The notes beneath the pieces were generated by a model. It was given only the letters and a program-made list of their open reading frames with translations, had not been told where the DNA came from and ran no database searches. Made by a program: the position numbers and the translations under genes. A stretch of 64,000 nt of DNA from Agromyces mediolanus (GTDB lineage Bacteria; Actinomycetota; Actinomycetes; Actinomycetales; Microbacteriaceae). The DNA lies in the NCBI RefSeq assembly GCF_023715325.1, contig NZ_JAMBNX010000001.1, positions 620,001-684,000 of the forward strand, in the 5' to 3' direction. This document shows positions 42,067-49,734 of the stretch, one piece after another. How positions within the stretch are numbered: position 1 is the first letter of the stretch; each line of letters opens with the position of its first letter.

Positions 42067-42531
42067 TCAGGCCGGTCGGTGCTCGGAGGCCCCGGGCCTC
42101 GGCAGCCGGCCGAGCACCTCACGGCGCTGCAGCGTCCACTCGGCCTGATGCAGCTCGCGGACGGCTCGCTCCGCGTCATCGGGGTCGGCCGCGTGCACGG
42201 CCTCGGCGAGCTGCGCATACGCGACGGCGGCGAGGCGGATCGGTCGGGCGGGGGAGTGCTCGGCGAGCAGATCGAGCGACTCGCGGAGCATCGGCACTCG
42301 GGCGGCATCGGCGAGGCACCGTCGGAACGCCGCATCAGCGGTGGTGGCGGCGGCGGTCTCGGTCGAATCTCGTTCGCCGGCCACGGCGCCGACCCGCTCC
42401 GCGGCTTCGAGCAGGGCCTCCGCCTGCGCGGCCGAGCGGTGCACCGCCGCCTGCCGGGCGGCGAGCGCCTCGAACGCGAGTCGGGCCTCGCGGCGATCGT
42501 GCTCGGAACTCGGCTCGGCGTGCGCTCGCAT
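42067..42531 (-). CDS. FCD-domain-like protein without DNA-binding domain
   Basis: A 154-residue all-helical protein. FEALAARQAAVHRSAAQAEALLEAAERV, AFRRCLADAARVPMLRESLDLL and YAQLAEAVHAADPDDAERAVRELHQ resemble the C-terminal FCD ligand domain of GntR/FadR regulators, but no winged helix precedes it. It is divergent from two full-length GntR/FCD genes, so it may be a truncated paralogue or a ligand-binding partner. ATG 42531 is preferred; GTG 42582 would add 17 residues. No strong ribosome-binding site, so the start is uncertain. Confidence 0.65.
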   Translation of the reverse strand: MRAHAEPSSEHDRREARLAFEALAARQAAVHRSAAQAEALLEAAERVGAVAGERDSTETAAATTADAAFRRCLADAARVPMLRESLDLLAEHSPARPIRLAAVAYAQLAEAVHAADPDDAERAVRELHQAEWTLQRREVLGRLPRPGASEHRPA

Positions 42532-42664
42532 CGTGAAGGCTCTCTTCTGTGCCGGGGCGCGCTGACTACGGCGGCTGAGCACGTCGTTCCATTCCGGGCG
42601 CTGCCCGGTCTGACAGCACCGACACCCGAGCGGACACAGCGGGATGCCACGTCTACTGGAGCAT

Positions 42665-42705
42665 GAGAGGGTCCGGCCCGATTCCCCCTGGTACCGGACC
42701 CTCTC
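42665..42705. repeat. Perfect 12-bp inverted repeat in GntR leader region
   Basis: GAGAGGGTCCGG (42665-42676) pairs with CCGGACCCTCTC (42694-42705) around a 17-base C-rich loop. It is not followed by a T run. It could terminate transcription entering the regulator cluster or form part of an untranslated RNA. Confidence 0.6.
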
Positions 42706-42780
42706 TCCGCACCGATTCCCAGTCGTGCGGAAGCGTCGACATCATCGCTCGCGAAGATGCGGACTTCCAGAACATAACAC

Positions 42781-42792
42781 ATGGGATACCAT
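42781..42792. promoter_or_regulatory. Candidate GntR/FCD operator ATGG-GATA-CCAT
   Basis: ATGGGATACCAT has matching ATGG/CCAT arms. Related sequences occur at 42641-42650 (GGGATGCCAC), 44412-44421 (GGGATGCCAT) and 44508-44517 (GGGATACCAT), i.e. on both sides of the two GntR genes. FadR-type GntR proteins commonly bind short palindromes of this sort; assignment is by position and recurrence. Confidence 0.5.
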
Positions 42793-42970
42793 TGGTGGAG
42801 TTGAATCCGTGCCCGTGCGCTCTGACACGACCCGCCTTCTGGGGTGGGGTGCCCGAGCGAACTTGCCGTGCCCGCGCGCATCGTTGCTGATACAGTTTCG
42901 CTATGTCGTTCAGGATGCAGTTTTCGCGTGGCAGTGCGGCCGCGCGCGTCGGCAGACTGAGCGTGGCAGC

Positions 42971-43639
42971 ATGACCGATCACGTGCGAACTGAAGCCGAG
43001 CGGGTCGCCGACGCAGTGCGCGAGCAGATCATCGCTCGCACGCGCCTGCCGGGCTCGCGGCTCATCGAGCGCACCATCGCCGCCGAGCTCGGAGTGAGCC
43101 GGCTGCCGGTCCGTGACGCGCTCCGCGTGCTCGAGCGGGAAGGGCTCGTCGCCCGAGTCGGCCGCAGCATCGCGGTCCGCGAGCTCGAGCTCCGCGACCT
43201 CGGCGAGCTCGCCGAGGTCTGCGAAGCGTTCGACGCGGTGGCTGCGAGGCTCGCCGCCGAGCGACGCAGTGACGCGCACCTCGAGCGTATCCGTGCGACC
43301 TTCGCCGAAATGAGCCGCGCGATCGGCGACGACGACACCGGGGCGACGGCGCGCTCGGTGCTCGCGTACCGGGGCGCGATCGCGGACGCGTCGCGCAATC
43401 CGTTCCTGGTCGAGATCAGCACCGTCCTGCGCGGACGTGAGGCGGGTGCGGTGCTGACGCCCCAGGTCATCGCCGAGCACGGCGAGGCCGTGGTGCGCGC
43501 GATCGAGGAGGGCGACGCAGCCGCCGTCGATCAGGGCGTGCGCGCCCAGTACGCGGCGGCGCGGCACGCCATGCGGCGCGAGGTGCTCGAAGACCTCGAA
43601 GCGAAGCTCACCGCGACGCGCGCGGCGGGAGGGCGCTGA
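42971..43639 (+). CDS. GntR/FCD family regulator (first of a tandem pair)
   Basis: A 222-residue FadR-subfamily GntR regulator. The winged helix is ERVADAVREQIIARTRLPGSRLIERTIAAELGVSRLPVRDALRVLEREGLVARVGR, followed by a helical FCD domain with the conserved pattern LGELAEVCEAFDAVAARLAAERRS...AIADASRNPFLVEI...HGEAVVRAIEEGDAAAV. ATG 42971 is the first codon giving the normal N-terminus. The stop overlaps the next gene start (TGATG). Effector unknown; many relatives sense organic acids or amino acids. Confidence 0.9.
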   Translation: MTDHVRTEAERVADAVREQIIARTRLPGSRLIERTIAAELGVSRLPVRDALRVLEREGLVARVGRSIAVRELELRDLGELAEVCEAFDAVAARLAAERRSDAHLERIRATFAEMSRAIGDDDTGATARSVLAYRGAIADASRNPFLVEISTVLRGREAGAVLTPQVIAEHGEAVVRAIEEGDAAAVDQGVRAQYAAARHAMRREVLEDLEAKLTATRAAGGR

Positions 43640-44277
43640 TGACCGGCGAACGGACCGCTCGGGTCCCCGAGGCGACGCGGATTCAGATCGCCCTGCGGCA
43701 GCAGATCGTCGAGGGTGAACGCACCCCGGGCACTCCGCTCGTCGAGCGATCGATCGGTGAGGAGTTCGGCGTCAGCCGCCTGCCGGTCCGTCAGGCCATC
43801 CAGGGCCTCGTCGCCGAGCAGCTCGTCGTGCCGGGCGGAGCGCGCTCGCCGGCGATCGTGCGCGGGTTCGACGTGGACGAGCTCGACGCTCTGAGCGTCG
43901 TGCACGCGACGCTCGAGCGACTGGTCATCCGCTGGGCCGCGATGCGTCGCACCGCCGAGCAGGTCGAGGAGCTCCGCGCGATCGTGCCGGAGGTCCCGCT
44001 CGACGGCAGCGCCGACGCCGCCGCGATGCGCCGGGCCGTCCTCGCGTTCCGCGACCAGCTCTTCGTCATGGCCGACAGCCCCATCCTCGACGAGCTCAAC
44101 CAGCTCGTCGGCGCTCGCGTGACGCAGGTCATCTCGCACGCGCTCGACCCGGCCGTGGCCGGGCACTATCTCGAGGCGCTGTACCGCGCGATCGCCATCG
44201 GCGACGCGGAGCTCGCCGAGACGATCCTGGGCGACTACATCTCACCCGGCAAGTTCGACGCGGCCAAGCAGGTCTGA
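43639..44277 (+). CDS. GntR/FCD family regulator (second of a tandem pair)
   Basis: A 212-residue GntR/FCD protein, weakly similar in layout to the preceding gene: RIQIALRQQIVEGERTPGTPLVERSIGEEFGVSRLPVRQAIQGLVAEQLVV forms the winged helix. The FCD region (FDVDELDALSVVHATLERLVIRWAAMRRTAEQV...LEALYRAIAIGDAELAE) is shorter and ends in a tail (SPGKFDAAKQV). Translationally coupled to the first GntR gene, so the two may act as a heteromer or arose by duplication. Confidence 0.88.
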   Translation: MTGERTARVPEATRIQIALRQQIVEGERTPGTPLVERSIGEEFGVSRLPVRQAIQGLVAEQLVVPGGARSPAIVRGFDVDELDALSVVHATLERLVIRWAAMRRTAEQVEELRAIVPEVPLDGSADAAAMRRAVLAFRDQLFVMADSPILDELNQLVGARVTQVISHALDPAVAGHYLEALYRAIAIGDAELAETILGDYISPGKFDAAKQV

Positions 44278-44345
44278 CGCAGCCGATCGGGCCAGACGCG
44301 CCGAGCGGGCCCGACGCGGCCGATCGGGCCTGACGCGGCAGCACG
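44276..44345. repeat. Degenerate 18-19 bp tandem repeat after the GntR pair
   Basis: Units starting GACGC and ending GGGCC+1 follow one another: 44276-44294, 44295-44312, 44313-44331, and a partial unit 44332-44345. Consensus GACGCGGCCGATCGGGCCN. Begins in the stop codon of the second GntR gene. The units can fold on themselves (GGCCGATCGGGCC) and may act as a composite terminator. Confidence 0.6.
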
Positions 44346-44764
44346 CGCGCGCCGATGCGGCCCCGGGCGAGAGTCCGAGCGCGCCTCGCCGTGCACTCAC
44401 GGGCGCATCACGGGATGCCATGACCGCTTGTCGGTCGGCCACTGAAGGGCTGAGATTGCGGGCGTTCGAGCGGCGTGGTGATCTGAGTTGCGCACATGAA
44501 GCAGTTCGGGATACCATGAGTCCGTCGCGAGCGGTCCTTGAACGGGTTGAGGTCGAACAAGCCTGAGGGTCGATCGTGATGCTCCGTTCTTCGGGGCCTG
44601 CAACGCAGTTGCAACGGGCTCCCGAGACTTGGATCCCCCCGGATCACCCACGTCTCGGGAGCCCGATCTCTCGCCGTCCGGCACCCGGTGCAGCTCGCAT
44701 CCGCGTCTTCCGGTCGGTCGCACGGCACCCCGGGGGTCGTTTCGGGGCGATCGGAAGGGTGAAC
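44346..44764. other. Structured intergenic region upstream of the winged-helix gene
   Basis: About 420 bp without a supported gene. It contains two GGGATRCCAT sequences (44412-44421 and 44508-44517), and a long inverted repeat at 44615-44665. A forward frame is open from 44576 into the winged-helix gene, but its first 63 codons run through the inverted repeat and show no conserved pattern, so I do not treat it as coding. Confidence 0.5.
44615..44665. repeat. 14-bp inverted repeat with nested hairpin
   Basis: CGGGCTCCCGAGAC (44615-44628) pairs perfectly with GTCTCGGGAGCCCG (44652-44665). The 23-base loop contains GATCC-CCCC-GGATC, a nested 5-bp hairpin. It lies about 100 bp before the winged-helix gene start. 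No T run. Could be a leader RNA structure, a terminator or a protein-binding palindrome. Confidence 0.65.
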
Positions 44765-45070
44765 ATGCCAGCACGACGCGAGCTCGACGATGCTCCAGAA
44801 CGGATCACCTCGGTGCAGCATGCGCTCGCCGGGGCGGCGCGGGCGAGCGTGCTCCGGCACGTCGTCCACCACCCGCGGGCTTCGCACACCGAGATCGTGG
44901 CGAGCACCGGAGTGAGTCGGGGCTCGGCGACGACCGCGATCCGCGAACTCGAGCGGCTCGGATATCTGGTGGCCGACGGGCCGCGAGAGGGTCGCGTCGT
45001 GCGGTACCGAGCCGTCGACGACCAGCTCTCAGCCGACCTCGCCGCGCTTTCGGACTGGTTGCTCGACTGA
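44765..45070 (+). CDS. Small winged-helix transcriptional regulator
   Basis: A 101-residue protein with one winged-helix domain: ARASVLRHVVHHPRASHTEIVASTGVSRGSATTAIRELERLGYLVADGPREGRVVRYRAV, similar to ArsR/MarR-like minimal regulators. There are no cysteine metal-binding motifs. GGAAGGG lies about seven bases before ATG 44765. Stands alone between the structured intergenic region and the DfsB-like gene. Confidence 0.82.
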   Translation: MPARRELDDAPERITSVQHALAGAARASVLRHVVHHPRASHTEIVASTGVSRGSATTAIRELERLGYLVADGPREGRVVRYRAVDDQLSADLAALSDWLLD

Positions 45071-45155
45071 CCAGATCCGGTCGGGTGCGGCGCGCTGCGG
45101 AAACCGTCGCTGGAGCGCAGCAGGCGGAGCCGGGGCATCCGTCTACGATGGGGGC

Positions 45156-45653
45156 ATGCCGACGCCGGAGACGCAGATCGCCCTGCAAGCCGCAGCGATG
45201 CGGTCGTTCCGGGCGCTCGAAGCGGTCGTCGACGCCATTCCGGCGGGTGAGCGCGACGCGCCGTTCCCGCAGCGGGGCGGCCGCGACCGCGATCTGCCGG
45301 ACGTGCTCAACCACGTGCACGCCTGGCACGAGCTGCTCCTCGGCTGGATCGGGGCGATCGAGCGCGAGGAGACCCCCGCCTACCCGGCCGAGGGATTCGA
45401 CTGGAACTCGCTCGACGAGCTGAACCTGAGCCTCCGCGATCGCTCGCGCACCAGGGGTGGCGCCGAGCGCGCGTTCGCCCGCCTGCAGGGCAGCCACGCG
45501 GTGGCGTTGGCGAAGGTCGGGGCACTGGACGCCGAGACGCTGTTCGATGCGTCGAGATTCGCCTGGCTCGGCGGCCCGCTCGCCGAACCCGTGCACGAGT
45601 GCCTCGGCGGGCACTACGACTGGGCCGTCGCGGCGATCGAGGCGGCGCGATGA
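45156..45653 (+). CDS. ClbS/DfsB family four-helix protein
   Basis: A 165-residue DinB-superfamily protein. QGGRDRDLPDVLNHVHAWHELLLGWI and PAEGFDWNSLDELN are characteristic of the ClbS/DfsB family, named for the colibactin self-resistance protein ClbS. His residues in NHVHAWH and in the C-terminal CLGGHYDW could bind metal as in DinB folds. Most members have unknown function; no colibactin-like cluster is present. The stop overlaps the next gene (ATGA). Confidence 0.85.
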   Translation: MPTPETQIALQAAAMRSFRALEAVVDAIPAGERDAPFPQRGGRDRDLPDVLNHVHAWHELLLGWIGAIEREETPAYPAEGFDWNSLDELNLSLRDRSRTRGGAERAFARLQGSHAVALAKVGALDAETLFDASRFAWLGGPLAEPVHECLGGHYDWAVAAIEAAR

Positions 45654-46477
45654 CCGGCGACGGCGGGCCGGGCGTCCCCGGCGCGCTCGGCGTCGCGGTC
45701 GCGCAGTTCGCGCCGGTCGCGGACGTCGCGGCGAACCTCGAACAGATCGAACAGCTGAGCCAGCTCGCCGTTCAGCGCGGTGCGAAGCTCGTGGTGCTGC
45801 CCGAGTACGCCATGTTCTTCACCCCGGAACTCGGGCGCGAGATGGCCGAGGCCGCCGAGCCGCTCGACGGAGCCTTCGTCGGCGCGCTGAGCGCGCTCGC
45901 TGGCCAACTCGGCGTGCACCTCGTCGCGGGAATGCTGGAGCACCGCGATGACGGCCGGTTCTCGAACACGATCGTCGCGACGGGCGCCGGGGGCCGCGTC
46001 GTCGCCAGCTATCGCAAGCAGCACCTCTACGATGCCTTCGGCCAGCGGGAATCCGACCACGTCGCACCGGGCGAGCTCGCCGAGCCGGAGCTGTTCGAAC
46101 TCGACGGCTTCACCGTCGGCATGCAGACCTGCTACGACCTGCGGTTCCCCGAGGTGACGCGCACGCTCGTGGACGCCGGTGCCGAGCTCGTGCTCGTCCC
46201 GGCGGAGTGGGTGCGCGGGCCGCTGAAGGAGCACCACTGGCGCACCCTGGCGACGGCCCGGGCGATCGAGAACACGGTGTATCTCGCCGCGGCGGATCAG
46301 ACGCCTCCGGTCGCGGTCGGCGCGAGCCTCGTCGTCGACCCCATGGGGATCGAGCTCGCCGGACTCGGTGAAGAAGCCGGCGTGGCGGTCGCCTGGCTCG
46401 AGCGGGATCGGCTGGACCGGGTGCGCCGGGTGAATCCGGCTCTGGCGCTGCGGCGCTACCGCGTCGTTCCGCGCTGA
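45650..46477 (+). CDS. Carbon-nitrogen hydrolase, Nit2/omega-amidase-like
   Basis: A 275-residue nitrilase-superfamily amidase. The Glu-Lys-Cys triad is visible: VVLPEYAMFF (Glu), SYRKQHLYDAFG (Lys) and MQTCYDLRFPE (Cys); the latter is typical of the Nit2/NitB branch, which hydrolyses alpha-ketoglutaramate and related keto-acid amides. It is translationally coupled to the DfsB-like gene and convergent with an aminotransferase; that neighbour supports an omega-amidase role (inference). ATG 45650 is chosen for the ATGA overlap. Confidence 0.87.
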   Translation: MTGDGGPGVPGALGVAVAQFAPVADVAANLEQIEQLSQLAVQRGAKLVVLPEYAMFFTPELGREMAEAAEPLDGAFVGALSALAGQLGVHLVAGMLEHRDDGRFSNTIVATGAGGRVVASYRKQHLYDAFGQRESDHVAPGELAEPELFELDGFTVGMQTCYDLRFPEVTRTLVDAGAELVLVPAEWVRGPLKEHHWRTLATARAIENTVYLAAADQTPPVAVGASLVVDPMGIELAGLGEEAGVAVAWLERDRLDRVRRVNPALALRRYRVVPR

Positions 46478-46509
46478 CCGGCACGCCGGACGGCGGCCGC
46501 CTCAGACCG

Positions 46510-47733
46510 TCAGGCCCGGGCGAGCGCGGCGAGTCGGGCGGATGCCTCGCGCAGCACGTCTTCGTGCTTGCAGAACGCGAAGCGCACGAGGCTGCCGACC
46601 TCGCGACGGTGCGCGGGCCGGACGAACGCCGAGACGGGGATGCCGACCACGCCGGCGAGATCCGGCAGACGGCGGCACAGCGCCTCGGCGTCGGGGTAGC
46701 CGAGCGGGCCGGCATCGGCCACCACGAAGTAGCCCGCGCGGGGTCGGGACACCGCGAAGCCCGCGGCCTCGAGACCGTCGGCCAGGAGCTCGGCGCGGTG
46801 CGCGAGCGAGGTCGCGGCCCCCGTGAAGTACGCGTCCGGGAGATCGAGGCCCGCCGCGATCGCCGGCTGGAACGGCGCCCCGTTCACATAGGTGAGGTAC
46901 TGCTTCACGGCGAGCACCGCGGCGACGAGTTCCGGGCGTGCCGTCAGCCAGCCGATCTTCCACCCGGTGGTCGAGAACGTCTTGCCGCCGGAGGAGATGG
47001 TGATCGTGCGCGCTCGCGCGCCGGGCCGACTCGCGAGCGGGCGGTGGGCCCCGTCGAAGCGCAGGTGCTCGTAGACCTCGTCGGTGACGAGCAGCGCGTC
47101 GTGTCGCTCGGCGAGCTCGATCAGGAGCTCGGCGGTGGCGTCGTCGAGCACCGCGCCGGTGGGGTTGTGCGGGTCGTTCACGAGGATGACCCGGGTGCGA
47201 TCCGTGACGGCTGACCGCAGCTCGTCGTGGTCCGGTCTCCAGTTGGGGAAGCGGAGCGGGACGGTGCGATGCACGCCACCGGCGCGAGCGATGACCGCGG
47301 CGTAGGCGTCGTAGAACGGCTCGAAGGTGACGACCTCGTCGCCTGCATCGACGAAGGCGAGGAGCGTCGCCGCGAGGGCCTCGGTCGCTCCCGCGGTGAC
47401 GAGGACCTCGCGATCCGGGTCCACCTCGATCCCGTACCAGTGCTGCTGGTGCCTGGCGATGGCCTCGCGCAGCACCGGCATGCCGATCCCCGGCGGGTAC
47501 TGATTCGTGCCGGCGCGGATCGCCTCGATCGCCGAGTCGAGCACCACGGCGGGACCGTCTTCGTCGGGGAAACCCTGGCCGAGATTGATGGCGCCGGTGC
47601 GCTGGGCGAGCGCGCTCATCTCGGCGAACACCGTCGCGGCGATGCGCCCGTCGGCGCCGAGCAGGCCCGCTCCGGCCGCGGTGCGTTGCCACGGGGCCAG
47701 GGGCGGCTGAGCGGGGGAGTCGGTCACGCTCAC
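46510..47733 (-). CDS. PLP-dependent aminotransferase, class I/II (glutamine/methionine transaminase-like)
   Basis: A 407-residue fold-type I aminotransferase. AINLGQGFPDEDGP and NQYPPGIGMPVLREAIARHQ at the N-terminus, VNDPHNPTGAVL, VTDEVYEHLRFDGAHRP and the PLP-lysine motif SSGGKTFSTTGWKIGW are characteristic of the YbdL/kynurenine aminotransferase-glutamine transaminase K group, which act on glutamine, methionine and aromatic amino acids. GTG 47733 is used; GTG 47727 is also possible. Convergent with the Nit2-like amidase, 32 bp apart. Confidence 0.88.
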   Translation of the reverse strand: MSVTDSPAQPPLAPWQRTAAGAGLLGADGRIAATVFAEMSALAQRTGAINLGQGFPDEDGPAVVLDSAIEAIRAGTNQYPPGIGMPVLREAIARHQQHWYGIEVDPDREVLVTAGATEALAATLLAFVDAGDEVVTFEPFYDAYAAVIARAGGVHRTVPLRFPNWRPDHDELRSAVTDRTRVILVNDPHNPTGAVLDDATAELLIELAERHDALLVTDEVYEHLRFDGAHRPLASRPGARARTITISSGGKTFSTTGWKIGWLTARPELVAAVLAVKQYLTYVNGAPFQPAIAAGLDLPDAYFTGAATSLAHRAELLADGLEAAGFAVSRPRAGYFVVADAGPLGYPDAEALCRRLPDLAGVVGIPVSAFVRPAHRREVGSLVRFAFCKHEDVLREASARLAALARA

Positions 47734-47893
47734 ACCGTACCCGCAGCGGCCGGCGCTACGCTGGCGACGGGCTGCACGAGCTCACGCGTCGGGTTCGGAG
47801 GCTTCACTGCCGGCCGATAGCCGATCCATAGACTTCGCCGATGCCGCGCACAGCTTCCGCCACGAGAGTGGGGGCAGCTTGGAAGGAGCAGAC

Positions 47894-49630
47894 ATGACCG
47901 ATCACACCACCGGCCCCGTCTCGGAGGAGCCGCGGGACCCCGAGGAGCGTGACGTCACGGAAGCCGCCGGCGTCACCGCAACGAACGACGTCGTCGAGAC
48001 GAACGCCCCTGAGGCGACTGCGGTTCCGACCGCTGCGGCCCCGACCCAGGCGCCCGCCTCGGAAGCGCCGACCCAGGCGCCCGCCTCGGGCGAGGCGCCG
48101 GCCGCGGCGCCCGCGGGCTGGGTCACCCCGAACGCCACCGCCCCGCAGCAGCCCGCGCCGGCCACCGGCACGCTCTACGAGCCCGGCCGCGCCCCGCAGC
48201 CGTACCACGCGGCTCAGTACCCGCACCCCGCCGCCCAGCAGCCGGCGCCGACCGCGACGCAGCCCACGCAGCCGCTGCCCGGCGGGCACCAGGCCCAGCA
48301 CGGTCAGCCGCAGCACGGTCAGCCGCAGCCCGGCCAGGTGCCGCCCGGCCAGGTCCCGCCCGCGTTCGGCGGCCAGCCCGCCGCGGCGCCCGCACCGAAG
48401 AAGCGTCCCGTCGGCCTGGGCATCGCCGCGGCCATCGTCGCGGCCGCGCTCATCGGCGGCGGCGCAGGAGCCGGCGTCACCGCGCTCGCCATGGCGAACC
48501 GCACGACGTCGACCGCCGCGAGCACGAGTCCGCAGAACGTCGTCGTGAACGACACCGACTCGGTGAACCAGGTCACCGCGGTCGCGGCGAAGGCGAGCCC
48601 GAGCGTCGTCACGATCTCGGTCTCCTCCACCGATGGCGCCGGCACCGGCTCGGGCATCGTCCTCTCCGACGACGGCTACGTGCTGACGAACACCCATGTC
48701 GTCACGCTCGACGGCGCGACCGGCGCGCCCACGATCCAGGTCAAGACCGACGACGGCCACCTGTACACCGCCGAATTGATCGGCACCGACCCGCTGAGCG
48801 ATCTCGCGGTGATCAAGCTGAAGGACGCCTCGGGGCTCACCCCCCTCGCCTTCGCCGACTCCAGCAAGCTGAACGTCGGCGACACCGCGATCGCCATCGG
48901 CGCCCCGCTGGGGCTCTCGGGCACCGTCACCGACGGCATCGTGAGCGCCCTGAACCGGTCGATCGAGGTCGCCTCCTCGGCCGCGCCGTCCACGCCGGAC
49001 GACGGCAGCCAGGGCGAGCAGCCGAAGGACGGCCAGCAGCCCTTCGACTTCTGGAACTTCGACATCCCCGGTCAGCAGGGCCAGGGCGGCGAGGGCGGCC
49101 AGCAGCCGCAGCAGGGCGGCGGCAACATCTCGATCCCGGTGATCCAGACCGACGCCGCGATCAACCCCGGCAACTCGGGCGGCGCGCTGCTCAACAGCTC
49201 GGGGGAGCTCATCGGCGTCAACGTCGCGATCCTCGGCACCGGCGATTCCTCGTCCGGCCAGTCGGGCAACATCGGCGTCGGCTTCGCGGTCCCGTCGAAC
49301 CTCGCCAAGCGCGTCTCCGACGAGATCATCGAGAACGGCACGGCGACGCACGGCCTGCTCGGTGCGACGGTGACGGCCGCGCAGAGCGACGAGAGCAGCA
49401 GCACCGTCGGCGCGCTCATCACCGACGTCCCTGCCGGTGGCGCCGCGGCGAACGCGGGCCTGAAGAAGGGCGACATCGTCACCCAGTTCAACGGGTTGCC
49501 GATCACCGACCAGACCGACCTCACCGCCCAGGTGCGCGCGCTCGCGGGCGGCGCGGACGCCGAGATCACCTTCCTCCGCGACGGCGAGGCGCAGACGGTC
49601 ACGGTCACCCTCGGCACCTTCGAGGGCTGA
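47894..49630 (+). CDS. HtrA/DegP-like membrane-anchored serine protease with PDZ domain
   Basis: A 578-residue protein with a cytoplasmic, Ala/Pro/Gln-rich N-terminus of about 170 residues, one membrane helix (about 172-195), a trypsin-like domain and a C-terminal PDZ domain. The triad is His about 267 (TNTHVVTLDG), Asp303 (PLSDLAVIKL) and Ser428 (NPGNSGGALLNSSGELIG). A Gln/Gly-rich insert (GQQGQGGEGGQQPQQGGG) interrupts the protease domain. ATG 47894 follows GGAAGGAGCAGAC. Actinobacterial HtrA proteases act in envelope protein quality control. A terminator hairpin follows. Confidence 0.92.
   Translation: MTDHTTGPVSEEPRDPEERDVTEAAGVTATNDVVETNAPEATAVPTAAAPTQAPASEAPTQAPASGEAPAAAPAGWVTPNATAPQQPAPATGTLYEPGRAPQPYHAAQYPHPAAQQPAPTATQPTQPLPGGHQAQHGQPQHGQPQPGQVPPGQVPPAFGGQPAAAPAPKKRPVGLGIAAAIVAAALIGGGAGAGVTALAMANRTTSTAASTSPQNVVVNDTDSVNQVTAVAAKASPSVVTISVSSTDGAGTGSGIVLSDDGYVLTNTHVVTLDGATGAPTIQVKTDDGHLYTAELIGTDPLSDLAVIKLKDASGLTPLAFADSSKLNVGDTAIAIGAPLGLSGTVTDGIVSALNRSIEVASSAAPSTPDDGSQGEQPKDGQQPFDFWNFDIPGQQGQGGEGGQQPQQGGGNISIPVIQTDAAINPGNSGGALLNSSGELIGVNVAILGTGDSSSGQSGNIGVGFAVPSNLAKRVSDEIIENGTATHGLLGATVTAAQSDESSSTVGALITDVPAGGAAANAGLKKGDIVTQFNGLPITDQTDLTAQVRALAGGADAEITFLRDGEAQTVTVTLGTFEG
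48041..48325. repeat. Short in-frame tandem repeats in the htrA N-terminal region
   Basis: CCGACCCAGGCGCCCGCCTCGG occurs twice with a 27-bp period (from 48041), encoding APTQAPAS-E/G. Farther on, CAGCACGGTCAGCCG occurs twice (48296-48310 and 48311-48325), followed by two GCCCGGCCAGGT units. All units are multiples of three, so copy-number change would keep the frame. Confidence 0.6.
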
Positions 49631-49656
49631 CCCCGCGGGCGACGCCGAATCACCGG

Positions 49657-49691
49657 CGAGTGGCCGGAGCCGCCGAGGCTCCGGCCACTCG
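49657..49691 (+). terminator. Hairpin terminator after htrA
   Basis: A perfect 14-bp stem (CGAGTGGCCGGAGC at 49657-49670, GCTCCGGCCACTCG at 49678-49691) with a seven-base loop, followed by TCGTTTGC. It lies 26 bp after the htrA stop. Confidence 0.85.
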
Positions 49692-49734
49692 TCGTTTGCT
49701 AGGCTCGATCGACCCAGCAGCAGAGTGAGGAATC

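Larger units (their letters stand above)
42532..42970. other. Structured intergenic region upstream of the GntR pair
   Basis: About 440 bp without a supported gene. It holds GGGATGCCAC at 42641-42650, a perfect 12-bp inverted repeat at 42665-42705, the palindrome ATGG-GATA-CCAT at 42781-42792, and the leader of the first GntR gene. The AT-rich stretch around 42770-42780 (ACATAACACATG) and GATACAGTTTCGCTATG near 42888-42904 are the lowest-GC points and probably include promoters. Confidence 0.55.

Noticed and set aside
44276..44345. CRISPR-like array
   Set aside because: Units are contiguous without unique spacers and vary in sequence; it is a degenerate tandem repeat.
44576..44764. Leader coding extension of the winged-helix gene
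   Set aside because: The frame passes through a 14-bp inverted repeat, has no conserved pattern, and a good ribosome-binding site precedes ATG 44765.
45156..45653. Colibactin self-resistance function for the ClbS/DfsB-like protein
   Set aside because: Family resemblance only; no genotoxin biosynthesis genes are present and most members have unrelated or unknown roles.
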